42,944 nt of DNA from the NCBI RefSeq assembly GCF_000336875.1, contig NZ_AOJK01000009.1:1-42944 (forward strand), given 5' to 3'. The DNA is from Halorubrum californiense DSM 19288 (GTDB taxonomy: Archaea; Halobacteriota; Halobacteria; Halobacteriales; Haloferacaceae). Made by a program: the position numbers and the translations under genes. Under the pieces are notes generated by a model, which made no database searches, was not told the DNA's origin, and was given only the letters and a program-made list of their open reading frames with translations. Shown here piece after piece: positions 14,697 to 22,390 of the stretch (position 1 is its first letter; each line of letters begins with the position of its first letter).

Positions 14697-16241
14697 ATGG
14701 ACAGGGACCGCACGGGCGAGGGCGACGATTCCGGCGCGGGGGCCGGGCTCGACGAAACGGAGTCGGCCGGGCTCGACGAAACGGAATTGACCGGACGAAG
14801 CGGCGCAGCGGCGACCGAACCGGACAACCCGTCGACGGCGGACGAGACCGCCGCATCGGCCCCGCCGAGCCGCGCGTCGCGGGCCGTCGCGACCGCGCGG
14901 TCGGCGGCGGACGAACTGGCGGCGTGGGACCCCGACGACGTCGACGCCCTCGTTCGGTCCGTCGGCGAGCGGCTGGCCGACAGGGAGACGGTCAGTCGCC
15001 TCGCGCGGTCGGCGGCCAACGAGACGGGGCGGGGCCACCCCGGAACGAAGGGCGAGAAGGTCGCGACCGCGCTCGACGCCGCCCGGCGGACGCTGCGGGA
15101 CGCGCCGACGGCCGGCGTGATCGACCGCGACGGCGCGGCGGGCACGGTGACCGTCGCCGGGCCGACGGGGGTCGTCGGCGCGGCGGTCCCCGCGACGCAC
15201 CCGGTCGTGATCCCCGCGGTCCTCTCGCTGTACGGGCTCGCCGCCCGGAACGCGGTCGTCTTCGCCCCCTCGCCGTCGACCGTGGAGACGTGCGACGTCG
15301 TCGTCGAGACGGCCCGCCGCGCGCTCGCCGACGCGGGTGCGCCGACCGGCGCGGTGTCGATGCTGCCCGCACCGGCGGCGAAGCCCGAGACCGACGCGCT
15401 GTTCGAGCGGGCCGACTTCGTCGTGGCGGCCGGCTCCGAGTCGACGGTCGCCGCGGGGCAGCGCTGCGGGATGCCGAACGCGGCGACGGGCGCCGACGGC
15501 GTCGTCGCCGTCGCGGACGGCTCGGTCCCGGATCGGGCCGTGGCGACGCGGGTCGCGGTCGGGGCGACCTACGACTTCGGCGCCCACCCCGCGGGCGACG
15601 CCGCGGTCGTCACGGTGTCTCCGACGGTCGACGCGCTGTGTGCCGCGCTCGAAGCCGAGGGCGGGTACGTCCTCGACGCCGCCGAGCGCGACCGACTCCG
15701 CGCGCTCCTCGGCGATGACGGAGACGGCGGAGACGACGGAGACGACGAGGCCGATCCCCGCGGGAACTCGCCGCGCTGGCTGGCGGCCGCGCTCGACCTC
15801 CCGAGCGCGGCCCGCGAGGCGTCGTTCCTCGTCGCCGAGCCAAACGGCGCGGACGATCGGCTCGCGACGCTGCCGGGGATCCCCGCGGTCGCGGTCCACG
15901 GACGGAGCGGGTTCGACGCCGCGACAGCGCTCGCCGCCGAGATCGGTTCCCCCCACGCCGCGGCGGTCCACACCACCCAACAGCGCCGCGCTCGGCGGGT
16001 CGCGGAGCGGCTCGCTCCCGGTCGCCTCGTGGTCAATCAGCCGGGGATCGCGGCGACGGGGGCGCGCTCGAACGGCTTCGAGGCGGCGCCCGTGTTGGGC
16101 GGCGGGACCGCTGAGGGGAGCCAACTGTGCGGGGGGCTCACTCCGGACTACTTCGCGCAGACGACCACCGTCGCCGCGACGACCGTCGCGGACGAGGCGT
16201 CTCATCGGAACGGGGCGGGCGACACGCTTCGCGGACCCTAA
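14697..16241 (+). CDS. Aldehyde-dehydrogenase-superfamily protein lacking the catalytic Cys
   Basis: A 514-residue protein related to CoA-acylating aldehyde dehydrogenases (EutE/PduP type). The first 60 residues are an acidic low-complexity extension with an eight-residue repeat (AGLDETES, AGLDETEL). From about residue 65 the ALDH fold is clear: TVTVAGPTGVVGAAVPATHP, LYGLAARNAVVFAPSPS, and a C-terminal RLVVNQPGIAATGARS and GGLTPDYFAQ. Where acylating enzymes have the nucleophile (F-D-N-x-I-C-A), this protein reads YDFGAHPAGD (residues 292-301), with Pro298 in place of Cys by eye. It may thus be a pseudo-enzyme, a structural or sensing protein, or use another nucleophile (Cys257 is nearby in sequence). 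Divergent from the STAND regulator with an operator-like dyad upstream. Confidence 0.75.
   Translation: MDRDRTGEGDDSGAGAGLDETESAGLDETELTGRSGAAATEPDNPSTADETAASAPPSRASRAVATARSAADELAAWDPDDVDALVRSVGERLADRETVSRLARSAANETGRGHPGTKGEKVATALDAARRTLRDAPTAGVIDRDGAAGTVTVAGPTGVVGAAVPATHPVVIPAVLSLYGLAARNAVVFAPSPSTVETCDVVVETARRALADAGAPTGAVSMLPAPAAKPETDALFERADFVVAAGSESTVAAGQRCGMPNAATGADGVVAVADGSVPDRAVATRVAVGATYDFGAHPAGDAAVVTVSPTVDALCAALEAEGGYVLDAAERDRLRALLGDDGDGGDDGDDEADPRGNSPRWLAAALDLPSAAREASFLVAEPNGADDRLATLPGIPAVAVHGRSGFDAATALAAEIGSPHAAAVHTTQQRRARRVAERLAPGRLVVNQPGIAATGARSNGFEAAPVLGGGTAEGSQLCGGLTPDYFAQTTTVAATTVADEASHRNGAGDTLRGP
14741..14785 (+). repeat. Two-copy 21-bp direct repeat in the ALDH-like gene
   Basis: The same 21 bases starting GGCCGGGCTCG occur at 14741-14761 and 14765-14785 (24-bp period, in frame), giving an eight-residue duplication in the acidic N-terminal extension. 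It probably arose by slippage. Confidence 0.8.
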
Positions 16242-16262
16242 CCCGGAGCGTTCCGCTCCGGG
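16242..16262. terminator. Perfect hairpin between convergent genes
   Basis: Arms CCCGGAGCG (16242-16250) and CGCTCCGGG (16254-16262) pair perfectly with a TTC loop, filling the 30-bp gap between two stop codons. It could end transcription from both sides. There is no T-run. Confidence 0.5.
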
Positions 16263-16271
16263 CGCGGCCGA

Positions 16272-17189
16272 TCAGAGTTCGATCCGGTCGACGATCGAGC
16301 CGTTCCCGTCCTGCCCGTCGCTGTGGGTGTTGATCGCGATCGTCTGGACCCGGTCCTCCAGCAGCGACCCCTCCATCTTCGCCTTCAGCAGCGAGTCGAC
16401 CTGATAGACGCCGGCGGCGTTGTTCATGCGGATCACGACTTGGACGGGAGTCTCGTCGCCCTCGCGGAGCGAGACGCGCTCGATCGCCTGCGAGGAGACG
16501 GTGTTGATCCCGCGGCCGCCCTCCTCGTAGGGGACCCGCGAGCGCCCGCGTTCCATGTCGAGACCGTCGGCGATCCGGACGACGCCCGCCTCCAGCGTGA
16601 GCGGCTGTTCCTCCGTGTGGTGACACAAGATCGCGTGGAGCACCTCGGCCTTCACGCGCACCTGATCGGCAACGTCGTAGAACGAGGGGAGCAGGTCGTT
16701 CAGGAGGTCCGCCGCCAGCGGGATCGAGTAGTACGGGTGGTCGTGGCGGTGGACGACGTGGCCGATGTCGTGGAGCGTCGCGGCCAGCGCGACGATCACG
16801 GGCTCGTCCGCCTCGTCGAGCCCCTGCTGGCGGGCGCCGTTGAACTCGACGCCGCCGGACTTGAGCAGGTCGTACAGGCGGAGCGCGCGGTCGCGGACGA
16901 TCTCGACGTGTTTGGAGCCGTGGTCGTTGTACCCCTTCCGCGCGACCGGGTTGACGTTCTGCGCCTCGAGGTAGGTGACTATCTCCTCGTCGGATTCGAG
17001 CCGGGCGAGGACCTCGTTGAGCCGCTCGTCCGGGAAGGCGTGGTCGGCGTCCGGGTCGTACTCGTGGCGGCCGGCGTCGGTGTCGTCGGCGATTTCGTCG
17101 CGCCCGCCGCTGGTCGAACCGGCCGCTTCGTCGGTCGGGTCGGAGACGTCGTCCGTCGGCTCGGGGGCGTCGTCGGCAGGGTCGGTCAT
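16272..17189 (-). CDS. HD-domain phosphohydrolase
   Basis: A 305-residue metal-dependent phosphohydrolase of the HD superfamily. The first 50 residues are acidic and disordered-looking. The HD core starts with NDHGSKHVEIVRDR (first His), then LAATLHDIGHVVHRHDHP (the HD pair, about residues 139-140) and ILCHHTEEQP, with a late Asp in GVVRIADGLDMERGRS. This set fits a nucleotide or cyclic-dinucleotide phosphohydrolase, but the substrate cannot be read. A C-terminal beta-rich domain (about 230-305) follows. The ATG at 17189 fits the acidic start of haloarchaeal proteins. It is convergent with the ALDH-like gene and divergent from the HAD gene, so transcribed alone. Confidence 0.85.
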   Translation of the reverse strand: MTDPADDAPEPTDDVSDPTDEAAGSTSGGRDEIADDTDAGRHEYDPDADHAFPDERLNEVLARLESDEEIVTYLEAQNVNPVARKGYNDHGSKHVEIVRDRALRLYDLLKSGGVEFNGARQQGLDEADEPVIVALAATLHDIGHVVHRHDHPYYSIPLAADLLNDLLPSFYDVADQVRVKAEVLHAILCHHTEEQPLTLEAGVVRIADGLDMERGRSRVPYEEGGRGINTVSSQAIERVSLREGDETPVQVVIRMNNAAGVYQVDSLLKAKMEGSLLEDRVQTIAINTHSDGQDGNGSIVDRIEL

Positions 17190-17347
17190 GCGTCGACCAG
17201 AGTCGCCCGCCCGGCATAAATGTGCGAGCCGCGCGGGCGCGGCGCGCGGATCGCCGCGATCGCACCGCCGCGGTCGCACCGCCGTCCGCTCGTGGAGTCC
17301 TGCCGGCGCCCCGGCCGGTTATCCGGTCACCCGCTGTGGCGTCGCGT

Positions 17348-18031
17348 ATGGGGTTCGATCCCGACCGCGTCTCGACGGTGACGTTCGACTCGTACAGCAC
17401 GCTCGTGGACGTCGACGCCGCCGAGGCGGCGCTCGCGGACCGCGTCGCCGACCCCGAGCCGGTGTCCCGGCTGTGGCGGTCGCGGTCACTGGCGTACACG
17501 TTCGTCGCGAACGCGGTCGACGCCTACCAGCCGTTCTACGAGATGAACCGCGACGCGCTGACGTACGCGCTCGCCGCGCACGGCGTCGACCTGCCGGACG
17601 CGGAGCGCGACGAGATCCTCGCGGTGTACCACGAGCTGGAGGTGTTCGGCGACGTGCGCGACGCCATCGAGCGGCTCCGCGACGCCGGCTACGACTGCTA
17701 CGTCCTCTCGAACGGCGACCTCGAGATGCTCGCGTCGATGGTCGACCACGCCGACATCGGGGACCTGATAGAGGACGCGATCAGCGCCGACGAGGTGGAG
17801 ACGTTCAAGCCGGCCGCCGAGCTCTACCGGCACGGCGCGGCCCGGACCGGGACCTCGATCGACGAGGTGGTCCATGCGACGGCCGGCTGGTTCGACGTGC
17901 TGGGCGCGCGCCACGCCGGGATGCAGGCGGCGTGGGTCGACCGAAAGGGCACGCCGTGGGAGCCGTTCGGCGGCGACCCGGACGCGACCGTCGAGACGCT
18001 TCACGAACTGGCCGACCTGCTCGGGGCCTGA
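17348..18031 (+). CDS. HAD hydrolase, L-2-haloacid-dehalogenase-like (type II)
   Basis: A 227-residue HAD-superfamily hydrolase. The nucleophile is D14 in VTFDSYSTLVD, motif II is YVLSNGD, motif III lysine is in DEVETFKPAAELY, and the last motif is FDVLGARHAGMQAAWVDR. This order and spacing match type II haloacid dehalogenases. In motif I, a dehalogenase has DxYGT, here DSYST, so a dehalogenase or a phosphatase are both possible. The usual last-motif Asn-Asp pair is seen as GWFDVLGA. The ATG at 17348 follows a TATA-like TTAT about 29 nt upstream. It lies 158 bp from the divergent HD gene. Confidence 0.85.
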   Translation: MGFDPDRVSTVTFDSYSTLVDVDAAEAALADRVADPEPVSRLWRSRSLAYTFVANAVDAYQPFYEMNRDALTYALAAHGVDLPDAERDEILAVYHELEVFGDVRDAIERLRDAGYDCYVLSNGDLEMLASMVDHADIGDLIEDAISADEVETFKPAAELYRHGAARTGTSIDEVVHATAGWFDVLGARHAGMQAAWVDRKGTPWEPFGGDPDATVETLHELADLLGA

Positions 18032-18107
18032 CCGGGACGCGGAGGCGGAGATCACGCGGACGCGACCGGCAACCGGCCGCCGCGGCAGTTTCGACCCGAG
18101 GCACAAC

Positions 18108-18115
18108 GTATAAGC
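18108..18115 (+). promoter_or_regulatory. TATA-like promoter of the dap operon
   Basis: GTATAAGC is the best TATA match upstream of dapA. Standard spacing puts the transcript start near 18137, 170 bases ahead of the dapA ATG and almost exactly at a GTG that opens a 24-codon ORF. The long leader is unusual in this window. Confidence 0.5.
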
Positions 18116-18138
18116 GCGCGTCCGTTCCATATGTCGGT

Positions 18139-18213
18139 GTGATTCGACCCGCGTCCGCACGCGGCCAGCGGTCGACGCCAGCGACGCGGCTCTTCTCGAA
18201 AAAACGCGCGTGA
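18139..18213 (+). CDS. Possible 24-residue leader ORF with tandem Lys codons before dapA
   Basis: A short frame starting at GTG 18139, about 27 nt downstream of the TATA-like box, hence a candidate leaderless start, and ending TGA 18211-18213. Its end reads RLFSKKRA, with two AAA Lys codons (18199-18204); the lysines of the nearby dapA active-site motifs are all AAG. It lies 93 bp upstream of the first lysine-biosynthesis gene. The layout resembles leader peptides used in amino-acid operons, where ribosome speed at scarce codons controls expression, but this mechanism is not established for haloarchaea. It could equally be a chance ORF; the frame is open upstream, as is common here. Confidence 0.25.
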   Translation: MIRPASARGQRSTPATRLFSKKRA

Positions 18214-18306
18214 GCCGTCCGCCGGCGGGAGTGGCGACCCCGTCCCGGACGACCCCCGACCCGCGCGCACCGGTCCACTGACCGACCCGGACTCACCGCA
18301 GCACCC

Positions 18307-19308
18307 ATGACAGACACGACCACCACGACACCCTACGCGACGACCGAATCGACGGACAGAGACGCGGCGGGCGCCCCCTTCGAGGGCGTCTATCCGGCGA
18401 TGACGACCCCCTTCACCGACGACGAGGCGGTCGACCACGAGCAGCTCACCGCAAACGCGCGCTACCTCGAACGCGCCGGCGTCGACGGAGTGGTCCCCGT
18501 CGGCTCGACCGGCGAGTCGGCGACGATGAGCCACGACGAACACGTCGCGGTGATCGAGACGGTGCGCGACGCGCTCGACGACATCCCCGTGATCGCCGGC
18601 ACCGGTTCGAACAACACCGCGGAGGCGCTCTCCTTATCGCAGCGCGCGGCCGACGCGGGCGCCGACGGCCTGCTGCTCATCTCGCCGTACTACAACAAGC
18701 CCGAGCCGCAGGGGTTCCTCGACCACTACCGGACCATCGCCGACGAGGTCGACCTCCCCCAGATCGTCTACAACGTCCCGAGCCGCACGGGGCAGTCGAT
18801 CCCGGTCGACGTGACGGTCGAGCTCGCCGAACACCCGAACATCCGGGGGTACAAGGCGGCCTCCGGCGACCTGAATCTGATAAGCGAGGTGATCGAGCGC
18901 ACCCGCGACGAGTCGTTCGCGGTGCTGTCGGGCGACGACGGCCTCACGCTCCCGGTCCTCTCGATCGGCGGGTCGGGCACGATCAGCGTGGTCGCCAACG
19001 TCGAGCCCGAGCGGACCTGCGCGATGGTCGGCGCCGCGCTCTCGGGCGACTACGACCGGGCGCGGGCGCTCCACCACGAGCTGTCGCCGCTCGTCCGTGA
19101 GCTGTTCGCCGAGACGAACCCAATCCCCGTGAAGGAGGCGATGTACGTCCGCGGGCGCGGCGGTCCCCGCGTTCGCTCGCCGCTCTCGCGGCTCTCCGAG
19201 GACCGCCGTGAGTCGCTCCAGGACCTGCTGGCCGCGTACGAGGAGCACGCACCGGGGGCGCTCGACCCGACGGCCGCCGACCCCGCGGCGGCGGAGGACG
19301 CGGAATGA
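18307..19308 (+). CDS. dapA: 4-hydroxy-tetrahydrodipicolinate synthase
   Basis: Condenses pyruvate with aspartate semialdehyde in the first committed step of lysine (diaminopimelate) synthesis. The protein has 333 residues and a TIM-barrel. The Schiff-base lysine is K183 in RGYKAASGD; the proton-shuttle tyrosine is Y155 in IVYNVPSRTG; the pyruvate-carboxylate site is VPVGSTGESAT. An N-terminal polar extension of about 25 residues precedes the barrel (EGVYPAMTTPF), and the C-terminal tail is acidic. The closing PIPVKEAMYVRGRG is the usual C-terminal motif. The ATG at 18307 starts MTDTTTTT. The gene is first in the dap operon and overlaps dapB by ATGA. Confidence 0.97.
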   Translation: MTDTTTTTPYATTESTDRDAAGAPFEGVYPAMTTPFTDDEAVDHEQLTANARYLERAGVDGVVPVGSTGESATMSHDEHVAVIETVRDALDDIPVIAGTGSNNTAEALSLSQRAADAGADGLLLISPYYNKPEPQGFLDHYRTIADEVDLPQIVYNVPSRTGQSIPVDVTVELAEHPNIRGYKAASGDLNLISEVIERTRDESFAVLSGDDGLTLPVLSIGGSGTISVVANVEPERTCAMVGAALSGDYDRARALHHELSPLVRELFAETNPIPVKEAMYVRGRGGPRVRSPLSRLSEDRRESLQDLLAAYEEHAPGALDPTAADPAAAEDAE

Positions 19309-20108
19309 GCGACTCGGGCGACCCGACTGCCGCCGACCTCCGAATCGCCGTCACGGGCGCTGGCGGCCGCATGGGTCGCGAGGTGATCGAGGCCGCCGCC
19401 GACCGCGAGGACGTCACGGTCGCGGTCGCCGTCAACCGCACCGCGACCGACCCCGTGGCGGGCGTCGCGGTCGAGGACGCCGCCGACCTCGACAACCTGC
19501 TCGCGAGCGAGGAGCCGGACGTCCTCGTCGACTTCACCGGCCCAGACTCGGCGGTCGCGTACGCGGAGACCTGCGCCGACGCGGGCGTCCCCCTCGTGAC
19601 GGGGACGACCGGCTTCACCGAGTCGCAGGTCGACGACCTCCGGGCCGCGAGCGAGTCCGTGCCAGTTCTCAAGGCGTCGAACTTCGCGCGCGGCGTGGCC
19701 GCGCTCCGCCGGGCCGTCCGCGAGGCGGCCGCGGCGCTCCCGGGGTACGACGTGGAGCTGACGGAGACGCATCACAACGCGAAGCGCGACGCCCCGTCCG
19801 GCACCGCGAAGTCGATCCTCGACGACGTGGAGGAGGTCCGCGGCGACCTCGACGAGCGCGTCCACGGCCGCGAGGGCGACGCGCCGCGCGAGTCGACCGA
19901 GATCGGCGTCCACGCCCGCCGGGCGGGAGACGTGACGGGCGAACACGAGGTCCTGCTTGCGGGGAACCGCGAGACGCTCGAACTCACGCACCGCGCCGGC
20001 GACCGCGGGGTGTTCGCCGAGGGCGCGCTCGACGCCGCCGCGTGGCTCGCCGCCAGCGACCCCGGCTGGTACGGGTTCGGCGACGTGTTGGACGCGGGCG
20101 AGGAATAA
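19305..20108 (+). CDS. dapB: 4-hydroxy-tetrahydrodipicolinate reductase
   Basis: NAD(P)H-dependent reductase that makes tetrahydrodipicolinate from the DapA product; 267 residues. The Rossmann start is IAVTGAGGRMGREVIEAA with the GxxGRMG nucleotide loop. The catalytic region has ETHHNAKRDAPSGTAKS, with the HH pair and the substrate-binding lysine. TGTTGFTESQ is the next conserved loop, and HARRAGDVTGEHEVLL follows the substrate site. The start codon overlaps the dapA stop as ATGA, so translation is coupled. It is followed by 57 AT-rich bases that hold a second promoter before dapD. Confidence 0.97.
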   Translation: MSDSGDPTAADLRIAVTGAGGRMGREVIEAAADREDVTVAVAVNRTATDPVAGVAVEDAADLDNLLASEEPDVLVDFTGPDSAVAYAETCADAGVPLVTGTTGFTESQVDDLRAASESVPVLKASNFARGVAALRRAVREAAAALPGYDVELTETHHNAKRDAPSGTAKSILDDVEEVRGDLDERVHGREGDAPRESTEIGVHARRAGDVTGEHEVLLAGNRETLELTHRAGDRGVFAEGALDAAAWLAASDPGWYGFGDVLDAGEE

Positions 20109-20133
20109 CCGAGAAGAATAGAAATATCGACGA

Positions 20134-20140
20134 GTAAATA
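20134..20140 (+). promoter_or_regulatory. Internal TATA-like promoter before dapD
   Basis: GTAAATA lies about 28 nt before the dapD ATG (20166), in the only AT-rich gap of the dap cluster. It probably starts a second, leaderless transcript covering dapD-lysA-dapF-dapE. Confidence 0.5.
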
Positions 20141-20165
20141 CCGCCACTCATCCATACACTATCCA

Positions 20166-21005
20166 ATGAGCCTCGAAGCCGACGTAGCCGACCTCTGGAA
20201 CCGCTATCAGGACGGACTGAGCGCCGCGGACGCGAGTAACGCGGACGCCGCCGTGGTCGACGAGTTCCTCGCCGCGCTGGAGTCCGGCGAGGTCCGCGCC
20301 GCCGAGAAGACCGGCGACGACGTGACCTCGTGGGAGGCCAACGAGTGGGTAAAGCGAGGGATCCTGCTCAACTTCGGCCTGCGTGAGACGGAGCCCCGCG
20401 AGTACGGCGGCGTCACCTACCACGACGTGCTCCCGCTGCGCGACACCGACGACCTCGCGGAGCGCGGCACCCGGAACACGCCCGACGGGACCGCGATCCG
20501 CCGCGGCGCGTACCTCGGGAGCGACTGTATCATGATGAGCCCCTCGTTCGTCAACATGGGCGCGTACGTCGGCGACGGCACCCTCGTCGACTCCTGTGAC
20601 ACCGTCGGCTCCTGCGCCCAGCTCGGCGAGAACGTCAAGCTCGGCGCCAACACGCTGATCGGCGGCGTCCTCGAACCCGTCGAGGACGCGCCGGTCATCG
20701 TCGAGGACGGCGTCTCGCTCGGCGCCGGGTGTCGGGTCACCTCCGGGTTCCGCGTCGGCGAGAACAGCATCGTCGGGGAGAACACGCTTTTGACCCCCCG
20801 TATCCCCGTTTACGACCTCGTCGAGGAAGAGATCATTTACGGTCACCTCCCGGCAGAGCGCCGCGCGTTCACGCGGATGGTGGAGTCGTCGGTCGGCGAC
20901 CACGACCTCTTCGAGGGCGGCGCGTACAAGCCCGCCGTCGTGGCGACCCACGTGGAGGAGGACACCCTCGAAGCGACGCAGCGGGAGGACGCGCTCCGCG
21001 AATGA
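20166..21005 (+). CDS. dapD: Tetrahydrodipicolinate N-succinyltransferase
   Basis: Transfers a succinyl group from succinyl-CoA to tetrahydrodipicolinate, which commits lysine synthesis to the succinylase branch; 279 residues. The N-terminal helical part (to about 95) is followed by a left-handed beta-helix of hexapeptide-like repeats: RGAYLGSDCIMMSPS, NMGAYVGDGTLVDSCDTVGS, QLGENVKLGANTLIGG, GAGCRVTSGFRVGENSIVGE. These carry the CoA and substrate sites, the length matches the bacterial family, and the enzyme is usually a trimer. The reading frame is complete. It overlaps lysA by ATGA and has its own promoter-like box. Confidence 0.96.
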   Translation: MSLEADVADLWNRYQDGLSAADASNADAAVVDEFLAALESGEVRAAEKTGDDVTSWEANEWVKRGILLNFGLRETEPREYGGVTYHDVLPLRDTDDLAERGTRNTPDGTAIRRGAYLGSDCIMMSPSFVNMGAYVGDGTLVDSCDTVGSCAQLGENVKLGANTLIGGVLEPVEDAPVIVEDGVSLGAGCRVTSGFRVGENSIVGENTLLTPRIPVYDLVEEEIIYGHLPAERRAFTRMVESSVGDHDLFEGGAYKPAVVATHVEEDTLEATQREDALRE

Positions 21006-22390
21006 GCGACCGCGACGCGGCCGCGGAACCGACCGCCGAACCCGACGACAACCCGCCGGTCCGCCGCGTGAGCGACTGGGACGCCGACCGGCTCACCGAC
21101 CTCGCCGACGGCCACGAGACCCCGCTCTACGTACAGGACCTCGACCGCGTCCGCGAGAACTGCGAGCGCCTGCTCGCCGCGTTGCCCGACGCTGACGTGC
21201 GGTACGCCGTCAAGGCGCACACCGGCCGGGCCGTCTTGGAGGCAATCCGCGACGCCGGTCTCGACGCCGAGTGCGCCTCCGCGGGCGAGGTGGACCGCGC
21301 GCTCGCGGCCGGCTTCGACGGCTCGCGGCTCCACTACACCGCCGTCAACCCGCCGGCCCGCGACCTCGACTACGTCGTCGGCGTCGCCGAGGCGGAGCCC
21401 GACCTCACCGTCACCGTCGGCGCGGTCGACACCCTCGACCGACTGACCGAGCGGGGCTACGACGGCCGGGTCTGCGTCCGCGTGAACCCCGGCGTCGGCG
21501 CGGGCCACCACGAGAAGGTCACCACCGGCGGCGCCGCGAAGTTCGGGATCCCCTACGACCGCGCCGCTTCCGCGGCGCGGGACGCGGCCGAGCGCGTCGA
21601 CGTAGTGGGGATCCACGCCCACGCCGGCTCCGGCATCGACCCGGACCAGCTCGACAGCCACCGCGAGTTGGTCGCGCGGATGGGCGAACTGGCGCGGGAG
21701 TTGGCCGCGCCGAGCGACGGCGCGTCCGAGGACGACGCGCCCGCTCCGGTCGACCTCGAATACGTCGACGTCGGCGGCGGGTTCGGCGTCCCCTACGAGG
21801 AGGACGCCCCGGCCTTGGACCTGCCGGCCGTCGCCGACGCGACCCGCGAGGCTGTCGCGCCGCTCCCCGACGGCGTCGACCTCGCGATAGAGCCCGGGCG
21901 GTACGTCGTCGCCGACGCGGGCGTCCTCCTGACGCGCGTGAACACCGTGAAGCCGACGCCGGACGAGACAGTCGTCGGCGTCGACGCGGGGATGACGGAC
22001 CTGCTCCGTCCCGCGATGTACGACGCATACCACCCGATCCGGAACCTCGGCGGCGGGCGCGGAGCGGACGGGAGCGACGCTCCCGCCCCCGGGGACCGGT
22101 CGGCAACCCCTGTCACGGTCGCCGGACCTATCTGTGAGACCGGCGATACGCTGGGTAGGAACCGAGCGCTCGCCGACCCGAACCGCGGGGACCTCCTCGC
22201 GGTCGGCGTCGCGGGCGCGTACGGATACGAGATGGCGAGCCAATACAACTCACGACCGCGGCCCGCGGAGGTCGCGCTCGACGACGGAACCGCGACGGTC
22301 GTCCGACGCCGAGAGTCCCTCTCGGACCTGACGACGGTCGAACGGGACGCGGGTCGCAGAGGAGAAGAGCGACCGGAGGGTGGCCGATGA
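21002..22390 (+). CDS. lysA: Diaminopimelate decarboxylase
   Basis: PLP enzyme converting meso-diaminopimelate to L-lysine, the last step; 462 residues. The PLP lysine is K71 in RYAVKAHTG; the TIM-barrel continues with IHAHAGSGID, YVDVGGGFGVPYEED (phosphate-binding glycines) and AIEPGRYVV. The C-terminal domain contains VAGPICETGDTL with the active-site Cys of the adjacent subunit and AVGVAGAYGYEMASQYN. A polar 20-residue N-terminal extension and a loop with Ser/Ala/Pro (about 350-365) are unusual additions. The ATG at 21002 overlaps the dapD stop by ATGA. Its stop overlaps dapF in the same way. Confidence 0.97.
   Translation: MSDRDAAAEPTAEPDDNPPVRRVSDWDADRLTDLADGHETPLYVQDLDRVRENCERLLAALPDADVRYAVKAHTGRAVLEAIRDAGLDAECASAGEVDRALAAGFDGSRLHYTAVNPPARDLDYVVGVAEAEPDLTVTVGAVDTLDRLTERGYDGRVCVRVNPGVGAGHHEKVTTGGAAKFGIPYDRAASAARDAAERVDVVGIHAHAGSGIDPDQLDSHRELVARMGELARELAAPSDGASEDDAPAPVDLEYVDVGGGFGVPYEEDAPALDLPAVADATREAVAPLPDGVDLAIEPGRYVVADAGVLLTRVNTVKPTPDETVVGVDAGMTDLLRPAMYDAYHPIRNLGGGRGADGSDAPAPGDRSATPVTVAGPICETGDTLGRNRALADPNRGDLLAVGVAGAYGYEMASQYNSRPRPAEVALDDGTATVVRRRESLSDLTTVERDAGRRGEERPEGGR

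Noticed and set aside
18131..18142. A three-codon ORF ATG TCG GTG TGA before dapA
   Set aside because: It starts too close to or upstream of the predicted transcript start and is too short to judge. The overlapping GTG-started 24-codon frame is the better candidate.
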